Assembly (NCBI GenBank): GCA_022396035.1
Contig: JAIOXO010000006.1
Span: 1-64,000, forward strand
Source: Actinomycetes bacterium
Lineage (GTDB): Bacteria; Actinomycetota; Humimicrobiia; Humimicrobiales; Humimicrobiaceae
Length of the DNA stretch: 64,000 nt
Direction of reading: 5' to 3'
Position 1 is the stretch's first letter. Each line of letters starts with the position of its first letter. Under the pieces are notes generated by a model. That model searched no databases. It saw nothing but the letters and a program-made list of their open reading frames with translations, and was not told where the DNA came from. The translations under genes and the position numbers were made by a program. Positions 26,027 through 33,306 of the stretch are shown in pieces.

Positions 26027-26232
26027 GACGCTTTCTGCATATAAAGTCAAATACTATCCAGCTCCTCTTTAAGGCCAGAAAAACATCATGACCGTATATT
26101 CTTTTTCCTTTTATCAACCACAAACCTTATCCTCTTTCCTCCTGCGCTAATATACCCTATAACTTTTTGCTTTTTAGTTGCTTTGTTGTATCTGGCTCTT
26201 AGTTGCTTGGTTATTGCCTTTTTATGCCTCAT
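26027..26232 (-). pseudogene. N-terminal remnant of an integrase-type (IS481-like) transposase
   Basis: ATG 26232 on the minus strand opens 48 codons, MRHKKAITKQLRARYNKATK to NIRS, stopping at 26086-26088. In the next frame the text continues DVFLALKRSWIVFDFICRKRL. Intact relatives read M-x-x-KK-x-IT-x-x-x-x-x-RY-x-KA-x-KKEK, then Y-x-x-EV-x-x-AL-x-x-IW-x-x-x-D-x-x-CSKRL. So both conserved N-terminal blocks are present, in order, separated by a frameshift; the catalytic domain is gone. Confidence 0.6.
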
Positions 26233-26300
26233 ATTTAACATCCTTATCCCCTATATTTGAGAAGAATCTTTTTTTCAAATATAGAGACTTATTAAAATAA

Positions 26301-26355
26301 TTTCGTTTAGATTTTTATATGAGGCAACGATACGGTTTCATTTAGATTTTTAATA
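26301..26355. repeat. Direct repeat pair of about 17 bp near decayed transposase
   Basis: TTTCGTTTAGATTTTTA (26301-26317) and TTTCATTTAGATTTTTA (26336-26352) differ at one base and begin 35 bases apart. They lie just outside the N-terminus of the transposase remnant, where terminal repeats that bind a transposase would be expected. Confidence 0.45.
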
Positions 26356-26442
26356 AAGTTATCCGCCTCCTTTACAGGACTGTATTATAATAATATTATT
26401 AATAACTGGTATTTCATTATGAGGATAAGGACATATTGCTAA

Positions 26443-27651
26443 ATGATCTCAGTCGAAGAAGCTAAAAGACTTGTACTTGATTCCAGATTTGAATGTAAAA
26501 TAATAAAAACACCTATTCTGGACAGCCTGGGAAAGGTACTTGCCGAGGATATAGCTGCTTCTGAAGACATACCCATCTATGACAATTCAGCAATGGACGG
26601 TTATGCTGTAATAGCAAATGATGTAAAGGGCGCCGATAAAAGTTATCCCATAACGCTCATGATCGCCGGAGGGAGCATTCCTGCTGGGAAAGTCCCAAAT
26701 ACCGAAATAGAGCCAGGTTCTTGTATTCCCATTATGACCGGAGCGGTTATGCCAAAAGGGTCAGATTCAGTGGTGATGAAAGAGGATGTGCAGAGAGACG
26801 GTAAAAGCATACTGGTTTTCAGGGAAGTAAAACCCGGGGATAATGTAAGATACAGGGGCGAAGACATTAAAAAATCTGATATAGTCCTCAAAAATTCTGA
26901 GGTGATAAGTCCAGCTGTAATAGGGGTCCTGGCTTCACTGGGTATAAGAACTGTGAAAACATTCCAGCCTCCCAGAATCGGTGTCATTGCTACTGGGGAT
27001 GAGCTCCTTGAGATTGATAAGAAGCTTAAGAAGGGGATGGTGAGGGACAGTAACAGCTATTCCCTTTCTGCCCAGATAATGGAGACAGGGGCAGAATATA
27101 ACAGGTATGGTATCATACGTGATGATGAAGAAGTCCTTAAAAAGAGTATCAAAAAGGCACTAAAGGAAAATGATATCCTTCTTTTAAGCGGAGGTATATC
27201 TGTCGGTGATTATGACTTTGTAAAAGATACCCTGGAAGATATTGGTGCAGACCTTATCTTCTGGCGTGTAAACCAGAAACCTGGAAAACCCCTGGCCTTT
27301 TTTAAATACAAAGACAGGTTTATTTTCGGGCTTCCCGGAAATCCAGTTTCAGTTATGGTTTGTTTTGAGATATATGTAAGGCCACTGATAAGGAAGATGA
27401 TGGGATTTGAAAAACTTTTCAGAGCAAAGGTCATAGCAGAAGCGCTTCATGAGTTCAGAAATAAAAAGGGAAGGGCTAATTTCGCCAGGGTGATACTGGA
27501 AAAAAAAGATGGAAAATATTTTTTCAGTTCCACCGGAATGCAGGGATCAGGGATCCTGACTTCCATGGTAAAGGCAAATGGCATCGCATTTTTTCCTTCT
27601 GATATTGGGGATGTAAAAAAAGGAAACATTGCAGAGGTATATGTGTTTTAG
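26443..27651 (+). CDS. moeA: Molybdopterin molybdenumtransferase MoeA
   Basis: MoeA inserts molybdate (or tungstate) into adenylylated molybdopterin. The 402-residue protein, of normal family length, has the four-domain MoeA layout with DNSAMDGYAV (about residue 47), MTGAVMPKGSDSVVMKED (about 105), the MogA-like nucleotide region GVIATGDEL and LLLSGGISVGDYDF, GLPGNPVSVMVCFE (about 288) and a C-terminal beta domain. ATG 26443 has AAGGA 12 bases upstream. It is separate from, and upstream of, the riboswitch-led tup-moa operon, so it would not be under that riboswitch. Confidence 0.95.
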   Translation: MISVEEAKRLVLDSRFECKIIKTPILDSLGKVLAEDIAASEDIPIYDNSAMDGYAVIANDVKGADKSYPITLMIAGGSIPAGKVPNTEIEPGSCIPIMTGAVMPKGSDSVVMKEDVQRDGKSILVFREVKPGDNVRYRGEDIKKSDIVLKNSEVISPAVIGVLASLGIRTVKTFQPPRIGVIATGDELLEIDKKLKKGMVRDSNSYSLSAQIMETGAEYNRYGIIRDDEEVLKKSIKKALKENDILLLSGGISVGDYDFVKDTLEDIGADLIFWRVNQKPGKPLAFFKYKDRFIFGLPGNPVSVMVCFEIYVRPLIRKMMGFEKLFRAKVIAEALHEFRNKKGRANFARVILEKKDGKYFFSSTGMQGSGILTSMVKANGIAFFPSDIGDVKKGNIAEVYVF

Positions 27652-27663
27652 AGTTTGTAGCAT

Positions 27664-27691
27664 TTGAAATATTCTATTTAAATAGTATAAT
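27664..27691 (+). promoter_or_regulatory. Sigma-70-type promoter for the tungstate/cofactor operon
   Basis: TTGAAA (27664-27669) and TATAAT (27686-27691) are separated by 16 bases, close to consensus. Transcription would begin near 27698, about 13 bases before the riboswitch aptamer at 27711, as expected. Confidence 0.7.
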
Positions 27692-27710
27692 CTTACAAAA
27701 TTAAATATTT

Positions 27711-27809
27711 GTCTCCGACTCAAATATCCTAAAATCCCTTAAGGGACCATGGATTTTGAGCGACAGGGTTGTCCGGGAAACGGGTCAGCCTCCCTTTTGG
27801 AAAGGAGAC
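27711..27809 (+). promoter_or_regulatory. Moco/Tuco-type cofactor riboswitch
   Basis: The aptamer is closed by GTCTCC (27711-27716) and GGAGAC (27804-27809). Inside lie a stem CTCAAA/TTTGAG, a small CCCTTAAGGG hairpin and the conserved core GCGACAGGG, CCGGGAAACGGG, GCCTCCC that I recognise from the molybdenum-cofactor RNA motif. It precedes tungstate transport and molybdopterin genes. Elements lacking one stem (P3) are thought to sense the tungsten cofactor; here a short hairpin occupies that place, so the class needs a covariance-model comparison. A strong terminator follows, suggesting control by termination. Confidence 0.8.
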
Positions 27810-27836
27810 TTGAAGGTTTGAATATATTTATATATA

Positions 27837-27866
27837 GACCGGCAAGAGCTCCTTGCCGGTCTTTTA
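27837..27866 (+). terminator. Rho-independent terminator of the riboswitch expression platform
   Basis: GACCGGCAAG (27837-27846) pairs perfectly with CTTGCCGGTC (27852-27861) over a five-base loop and is followed by TTTTAATT. It lies between the aptamer and tupA, so it probably terminates transcription when the cofactor is abundant. Confidence 0.85.
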
Positions 27867-27948
27867 ATTGGCAGTGGCACATTAAGCTTGACCTTGAAAA
27901 GTGTTTTTTATTAAAACCTAAAAATGGAAATGGATCCTACAGGAAAAG

Positions 27949-28806
27949 ATGAAAGATTATTTTAATTTAAAGAGATCAATGGTTATATTTACCAGTGTCA
28001 TACTTCTCATATCAAGTATATTCCTGGGAATATCCTGCAAAGCTGAAACAAAGGATGCAGAGATCATATTGGCAACTACTACCAGTACATATGACAGCGG
28101 CCTGCTCGACGTTCTGCTCCCGGTATTTGAGGAAGAATATGGCTATGAAATAAAGCCCATTGCCGTGGGTACAGGCGAGGCTATAGCCATGGGTGAAAGG
28201 GGAGAAGCAGATGTAATATTGGTCCACAGCAGGGCTTCGGAAGATAAGTTTATTGAAGATGGTTATGGCACTGAAAGGTTTGATGTCATGCACAATGATT
28301 TTGTAGTGATAGGGCCCGAAGAAGATCCTGCCGGTATAATAGGGCTCGGTGCTTCTGAAGCCTATATAAGAATAGCTGAAACAGGATCACCATTTGTTTC
28401 CCGGGGAGATAATTCAGGTACTAACAAAAAAGAGCTTATCATATGGGAAAATGCCGGAGTGACACCTGAAGGCGACTGGTATCTTGAGACCGGGCAGGGA
28501 ATGGGTGCTACGCTGAGGATAGCAGATGAAAAGAGCGCTTATACCATGAGCGACAGAGGGACTTTCCTTTCCCAGGAAGAAAACTTGATCCTTATAGTAC
28601 TGGTACAGGACGACGGGATATTGTTCAACCCCTACGGCATAATCCCGGTAGATCCCGAAACGCACCCCGGCCTGGGTATAAACTATGAGGGCGCTATGGA
28701 GCTGGTCGAGTTTATAACCGGAGCAGAAGGACAGGACATCATAAGGAAGTTCGGTATGGAAAAATTCGGACAGCCTCTTTTCTACCCTGATGTAATAAAA
28801 AAGTAA
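27949..28806 (+). CDS. tupA: Tungstate ABC transporter substrate-binding lipoprotein TupA
   Basis: TupA binds tungstate outside the cell with much higher affinity than molybdate. The 285-residue protein has a basic N-terminus, a hydrophobic segment and lipobox LGISC (Cys30). The mature part starts with the TupA hallmark ATTTSTYDSGLLDVLLPVF and has VGTGEAIAMGERGEADVILVHSRASE (shown in parts: VGTGEA, ADVILVHSRA) and FVSRGDNSGT, the oxyanion-contacting motifs. ATG 27949 follows GGAAAAG. It is the first gene after the riboswitch terminator and is followed 8 bases on by tupB. Confidence 0.95.
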   Translation: MKDYFNLKRSMVIFTSVILLISSIFLGISCKAETKDAEIILATTTSTYDSGLLDVLLPVFEEEYGYEIKPIAVGTGEAIAMGERGEADVILVHSRASEDKFIEDGYGTERFDVMHNDFVVIGPEEDPAGIIGLGASEAYIRIAETGSPFVSRGDNSGTNKKELIIWENAGVTPEGDWYLETGQGMGATLRIADEKSAYTMSDRGTFLSQEENLILIVLVQDDGILFNPYGIIPVDPETHPGLGINYEGAMELVEFITGAEGQDIIRKFGMEKFGQPLFYPDVIKK

Positions 28807-28814
28807 GGTGTTAG

Positions 28815-29534
28815 ATGGATATAATCTGGGAAGGAATAAAACAGGCATTTATCCTCATATTTACCGGGAACAGGGAGGTCTATGACATACTCTTCCTTAC
28901 CATAAAAGTCTCAGGGAGCGCTGTTTTTCTCTCTATGTTACTGGGGCTACCAGTAGGTATACTGGTCGGACTTAATACTTTTGCTGGAAAAAGATTCCTG
29001 GTGGCTGTAATAAATACAGGAATGGGCCTTCCCCCGGTAGCGGCCGGATTATTTGTCACTCTTCTTATTTGGAGAAGCGGTGTATTTGGTTTTCTGGAGT
29101 TGATGTATACACCTTCTGCTATGGTGATCGCCCAGGTACTAATCGCTTCTCCTATAATAGCAGGAATAACACTTGCGGCAGTACAGCAGATAAATCCCAG
29201 ACTTAGGCAGCAGGCCCTATCCCTTGGAGCGAATAGGCTGCAGGTGCTATGGGTTTTGATAAAGGAGGCAAAACTGCCTGCACTCGCTGCCGTGATGGCT
29301 GGCTTCGGCGGGGTCATATCTGAAGTAGGAGCAGTTATCATGGTCGGGGGAAATATAAAAGGTGAGACCAGGGTGCTCACAACAGCAACTATCCAGATGG
29401 TAAGGATGGGTGAATTCGCTGTAGCCATTGCACTGGTGGTGATCCTTCTTGTACTTACTTTTATAGTCAACCTTATTCTTACACTTATTCAGCAAAAAGA
29501 AGGTAGTATATGGATAAAAAGATCCTTGAGATAA
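28815..29534 (+). CDS. tupB: Tungstate ABC transporter permease TupB
   Basis: The 239-residue protein has about five to six membrane segments and the molybdate/sulfate-type permease motif QALSLGANRLQVLWVLIKEA (EAA loop, about residues 134-153). GLPPVAAGLFVTLLIW and IISEVGAVIMVGGNIKG match TupB/ModB-like permeases. It starts 8 bases after tupA and overlaps tupC by 25 bases, so the three form one transcription unit. It provides the homodimeric membrane channel for tungstate. Confidence 0.94.
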   Translation: MDIIWEGIKQAFILIFTGNREVYDILFLTIKVSGSAVFLSMLLGLPVGILVGLNTFAGKRFLVAVINTGMGLPPVAAGLFVTLLIWRSGVFGFLELMYTPSAMVIAQVLIASPIIAGITLAAVQQINPRLRQQALSLGANRLQVLWVLIKEAKLPALAAVMAGFGGVISEVGAVIMVGGNIKGETRVLTTATIQMVRMGEFAVAIALVVILLVLTFIVNLILTLIQQKEGSIWIKRSLR

Positions 29535-30607
29535 AGGAACTTAAAAAACAATATAACGGGGGTTTCAAGCTGGATATAGACAGCTTGTTTCTTGAACATA
29601 ACAAGATCCTCGCACTTATAGGGCCCAATGGATCGGGAAAGTCGACAATTATAAGGCTGATCGACCTACTGGAAAAGCCTGATGCAGGTACAATAAACTT
29701 TGATGGTGAAGATATATTAAGGTCCGGTTCTAATAAGGCTTCCATAAGGAAAAAGATGGCAGTTGTCTTTCAGGAACCGCTTCTTTTTAATACCTCTGTC
29801 TATAATAATATAATAATGGGGCTTGAGTTTAGGAAAATAGACATAAAAAGTGTCAGAAACAGGCTGGATTTTTTCATAAAGAGACTGAAAATAGATAATA
29901 TACTAAAAAGGGGGGTAAAAGACCTTTCAGGGGGAGAAAAACAAAGGGTTTCCCTGGCAAGAGCTCTTGTGTTAGACCCGGGACTTCTGTTGCTGGATGA
30001 GCCCCTGGCCAATATCGACCAGCAGTCTAGGGAGGACTTAAGGGAAGACCTTTTTGAGCTGTTGAAGAAATATGGAAAATCCATAATCTATGTGACTCAT
30101 GACAGGAATGAAGCTATGGTCCTTGCAGACTACCTTGCGGTGGTAAACGAGGGAAGGGTAGAGCAGTTTGATATCAAGGAAGAGGTTTTCAGGAGACCTG
30201 CCAATGAGTTTATAGCAAAATTTGTGGGTGTCGAGACCCTGGTAGAGGGAGTGGTCGAGGTCAGCAGGGAGAATTTGGCTGAAATAGGAGTACAGTTCAA
30301 TGGGAAAAAACAGATATTATATGTAGTAGGTAAAGCAAGAAAGGGTTCCCATGTGACCATAGCCATAAGGCCTGAGGATGTCATACTTTACAGTACGGAT
30401 ATCCCGTTTCAGAAGTCTTCTGCCATGAATATTCTAAAGGGAAAGGTGAACTCCATCAAGGATATCGGTATGTTTAAAAAAATAGAGATAGAATGCGGTT
30501 TTATGCTTACTTCCTTTGTGACCCAGAACTCTATAGAGAGGCTTGGGCTAAAAAAAGGCGTAAAAATAACTGCAGGAATAAAGGCAAGCTCTATCCATTT
30601 ATTCTGA
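29510..30607 (+). CDS. tupC: Tungstate ABC transporter ATP-binding protein TupC
   Basis: The 365-residue ATPase has Walker A GPNGSGKST (about residue 40), signature LSGGEKQR (about 140), Walker B LLLLDEPLAN and the switch His in VTHDRNEA. After about residue 235 comes a C-terminal region with strands (VTIAIRPEDVIL and LKGKVNSIKDIG) of the Mop/TOBE type that in related ATPases binds oxyanion and gates transport. Most TupC proteins are shorter, so regulation by internal oxyanion is possible here. It ends one base before moaA. Confidence 0.93.
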   Translation: MDKKILEIKELKKQYNGGFKLDIDSLFLEHNKILALIGPNGSGKSTIIRLIDLLEKPDAGTINFDGEDILRSGSNKASIRKKMAVVFQEPLLFNTSVYNNIIMGLEFRKIDIKSVRNRLDFFIKRLKIDNILKRGVKDLSGGEKQRVSLARALVLDPGLLLLDEPLANIDQQSREDLREDLFELLKKYGKSIIYVTHDRNEAMVLADYLAVVNEGRVEQFDIKEEVFRRPANEFIAKFVGVETLVEGVVEVSRENLAEIGVQFNGKKQILYVVGKARKGSHVTIAIRPEDVILYSTDIPFQKSSAMNILKGKVNSIKDIGMFKKIEIECGFMLTSFVTQNSIERLGLKKGVKITAGIKASSIHLF

Positions 30608-30608
30608 T

Positions 30609-31643
30609 ATGGAAAAGATATTAAAAGACAGTTATGACAGGAAAATAGACTACCTCAGATTGTCAGTGACTGACAGGTGCAACCTGCGCTGCACTTACTG
30701 CATGCCTGAAAAGGGAATAAGGCTTGCCGGCAGGGAAGAGGTCCTGACATATGAGGAGCTACTGAAGGTGGTAGATATCCTGGCACAGCTGGGCATAAGA
30801 AAGTTACGAATCACTGGAGGGGAACCGCTTTTAAGGGACAATATACTGGGCCTCATATCAGGGATTTCACGGATTGAGGGAATAGAGAAGATATCCATTA
30901 CCACTAACGGGATTCTTTTGAGTAAATATCTGGAAGGTCTCAGACAGGCCGGCATAAGCGGGATCAATATAAGCATGGACAGCCTCGATCCGGTAAAATA
31001 CAGTAAGATAACCAGAGGCGGACAGCTGTATAAAGTGATTACTGCCCTGGAAAGAGCCCTTGATATGGGATTTGAGAGCATAAAGATAAATTCAGTTCTG
31101 GGTAGTTTTTTGGGAACCGGTGATATAAGGGACTTTATAAAATGGTCTATAGAAAAGAAAATAGACATAAGGTTTATAGAGATGATGCCGGTTGCCCTGC
31201 TTGAAGAGGTAGAATGCACTTCTAAAAATATTCTAAAGACCAGGACTCACGAAAGTATTCCTGCAGATACCATATTTGATGTGATGAAGGAGTTTGGGGA
31301 GATAGAAAGCCTGAAAGACAAGAAAGGTTATGGTCCTGCAGTTTATTTCAAAATAAAGGGGGCAAAAGGGGCTATAGGTCTTATCCGTAATCAGGAAGAA
31401 TCATGTTTTTACTGTAACAGGATCAGGATAACACCTCTCGGGCTATTGAAACTGTGTCTGTTTTCCGATAACGGTCTGGACCTTACGAGGAGCATCAGGC
31501 ACGGAGTATCAGAAAAAAACATAAAAGATGATATTATAATGTTTGTTAATAAAAAACCAAAAAGCAGGAACAGCAATAATACTGGCTGCAGTCCAGAAGA
31601 TAAAAAAAAGATACCGGACCTTATGAACAGAATAGGCGGATAG
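30609..31643 (+). CDS. moaA: GTP 3',8-cyclase MoaA
   Basis: MoaA is the radical-SAM enzyme that starts molybdopterin synthesis from GTP. The first cluster is held by Cys24, Cys28 and Cys31 (CNLRCTYCMP); ITGGEPLLR is the SAM-binding strand. The second cluster region CFYCNRIRITPLGLLKLCLF (about 265-284) supplies three more cysteines, and the chain ends in the conserved double glycine (RIGG). Length (344) is normal. It lies one base after tupC and 19 bases before moaC in the riboswitch-led operon. Confidence 0.96.
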   Translation: MEKILKDSYDRKIDYLRLSVTDRCNLRCTYCMPEKGIRLAGREEVLTYEELLKVVDILAQLGIRKLRITGGEPLLRDNILGLISGISRIEGIEKISITTNGILLSKYLEGLRQAGISGINISMDSLDPVKYSKITRGGQLYKVITALERALDMGFESIKINSVLGSFLGTGDIRDFIKWSIEKKIDIRFIEMMPVALLEEVECTSKNILKTRTHESIPADTIFDVMKEFGEIESLKDKKGYGPAVYFKIKGAKGAIGLIRNQEESCFYCNRIRITPLGLLKLCLFSDNGLDLTRSIRHGVSEKNIKDDIIMFVNKKPKSRNSNNTGCSPEDKKKIPDLMNRIGG

Positions 31644-31662
31644 AAAAAACGGGGTAAGGCTT

Positions 31663-32145
31663 ATGAAAAAAGATAGTGATTTCACACATATTGACAGTAG
31701 TGGAAAAGCCAGGATGGTGGATATCTCAGGGAAAAAAGACAGCACAAGGACGGCTGAAGCAATAGGTACCATAAAACTGGATAAGGATATCATCAAAAAG
31801 ATAAGGGATAATGATATCGGGAAAGGTGATGTACTGGCCGTGGCAAAGATAGCTGGTATAAGTGCCGCTAAGAAAACCTGGGAACTTATTCCCCTCTGTC
31901 ATCAGATAAGGTTAAAAAGGATAGATATTGATTTTAATATTCTTGATGGTGAAGAGAGTATAGAGGTTAAGACAAGGGTAAGCGCATATGACAGTACAGG
32001 TGTGGAGATGGAGGCCATCACGGCAGCCAGTGTCAGCCTTATAACCATTTACGATATGTGTAAAGCCCTTTCTAAAGACATGCAGATAGGACCGGTCTGC
32101 CTACTGAGTAAGACCGGGGGGAAGTCTGGCTATATAAAGAAATGA
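31663..32145 (+). CDS. moaC: Cyclic pyranopterin monophosphate synthase MoaC
   Basis: MoaC turns the MoaA product into cyclic pyranopterin monophosphate. The 160-residue protein has the family motifs FTHIDSSGKARMVDIS (start), KKTWELIPLCHQI (about 71-83, including the active-site lysine/histidine region), TGVEMEAITAASVSLITIYDM in part (TGVEMEA and LTIYDM-like ITIYDM) and the C-terminal LLSKTGGKSG. It follows moaA in the same operon. moaD and moaE, which act next, are not in the window. Confidence 0.96.
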   Translation: MKKDSDFTHIDSSGKARMVDISGKKDSTRTAEAIGTIKLDKDIIKKIRDNDIGKGDVLAVAKIAGISAAKKTWELIPLCHQIRLKRIDIDFNILDGEESIEVKTRVSAYDSTGVEMEAITAASVSLITIYDMCKALSKDMQIGPVCLLSKTGGKSGYIKK

Positions 32146-32161
32146 TTATCCGGAGGAAAAG

Positions 32162-32611
32162 ATCGAAGGAAGAATAGAGTCAATCAATATAAGCAGTAAG
32201 AAGGGCGGAAAGAAGAGCCCTGTAAATGTTGCTGTGGTAAATAAGTCAGGAATAGAGGGAGACGGGCACAGCGGTGACTGGCACCGGCAGGTCAGCCTTC
32301 TTGCAGTGGAGAGCATCCAGAAGGTAAAGGATGCCGGAATAAAAGTGAACCCGGGTGATTTTGCAGAGAATCTTACCATCTCAGGAATAGACCTGACCAG
32401 ACTTCAAATAGGTGAAAAGCTGGAGATTCAGGGATCTGGAGAAGAGACCATCCTGGAAGTCACCCAGATAGGAAAAGAATGTCCCAGGCCATGCAGCATA
32501 TATTACCAGATGGGTTCCTGCATTATGCCCAAAGAGGGAATATTCTGCCGGGTGATAGAACCCGGAAATATAAAAGTAGGAGATAAGATAAAAAGTTGGG
32601 AGTCAGGATGA
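32162..32611 (+). CDS. MOSC-domain protein of the cofactor operon (start codon non-canonical or uncertain)
   Basis: The protein has a MOSC fold: GIEGDGHSGDWHRQVSLLA, NPGDFAENLTISGIDL, and the conserved Cys of GKECPRPC (about residue 110). MOSC proteins bind sulfur- or pterin-related groups; stand-alone ones in moa operons are thought to help in cofactor maturation. Family members normally begin 20-25 residues before IEGDGH with a strand like GRIESINIS. Here that strand is present, but its first codon after the strong GGAGG (32152-32156) is ATC at 32162; the nearest canonical start (GTG 32234) would cut the strand off. Its stop overlaps the mog start (ATGA). Confidence 0.8.
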   Translation: MEGRIESINISSKKGGKKSPVNVAVVNKSGIEGDGHSGDWHRQVSLLAVESIQKVKDAGIKVNPGDFAENLTISGIDLTRLQIGEKLEIQGSGEETILEVTQIGKECPRPCSIYYQMGSCIMPKEGIFCRVIEPGNIKVGDKIKSWESG

Positions 32612-33114
32612 AGAAAGAACTTAAGATAGCTGTTATTACAGTGAGCGATAAGGGATACCGCGGTGAGAGGGAAGACAGGAGTGGTAAATATATCCAGGAA
32701 TATTTTTTGGAAAAGGGCTGGAATATAGCAGATTATGCTATTGTCCCGGATGAACTGGATATGATAAAGGAAAAGCTTATTGAAATATGCGATACGGGTG
32801 AAGCAAACCTGATACTCACCACAGGAGGGACAGGTTTTTCACAAAGGGATTTGACACCCGAGGCTACCGAAAAAGTAATAGAAAGAAAGGTGCCCGGTTT
32901 CAGTGAAATAATAAGGATAGAGGGACAGAAGAAGACTCCCAGGGCTATCCTTTCCCGCGGCATAAGCGGGATCAGAAAGAAGACTCTGATAATAAATCTT
33001 CCGGGAAGTATAAAGGGTGTCAAGGACAGCCTGGAGCTCATTTACAGACCCCTGCCTCATGGACTGGATATACTTGCAGGTAGGGATGCTGAGTGTGGTC
33101 AAGATGATAGCTGA
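32608..33114 (+). CDS. mog: Molybdopterin adenylyltransferase, MogA/MoaB type
   Basis: This protein of about 168 residues activates molybdopterin with ATP so that MoeA can insert metal. Motifs are VITVSDKGYRGEREDRSG at the front, ILTTGGTGFSQRDLTPEAT (about residues 71-89), and INLPGSIKGVKDSLE with PHGLDIL at the end. ATG 32608 overlaps the stop of the MOSC gene (ATGA) and has GGGAG just upstream; a TTG four codons earlier is less likely. It is the last gene of the riboswitch-led operon. Confidence 0.94.
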   Translation: MKKELKIAVITVSDKGYRGEREDRSGKYIQEYFLEKGWNIADYAIVPDELDMIKEKLIEICDTGEANLILTTGGTGFSQRDLTPEATEKVIERKVPGFSEIIRIEGQKKTPRAILSRGISGIRKKTLIINLPGSIKGVKDSLELIYRPLPHGLDILAGRDAECGQDDS

Positions 33115-33306
33115 TTAACTAGTAGATAACTTGGCAACTACTATAATTAATAAAGTCAGCTTTTCTACCTTTGATAATAATTATTATTTATAGAACAGTA
33201 GTATAATGTAATAAATATAAATAACCTATTATTTTTTAACTTAAATTTTGAATGGAAACTTCTTATTATATTAAAGGACAAATGCTATATCAGTAGAAGG
33301 TTAAAA

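Noticed and set aside
32234-32236. GTG as the start of the MOSC gene
   Set aside because: It has no ribosome binding site and would remove the conserved first strand that is encoded just upstream behind a strong GGAGG.
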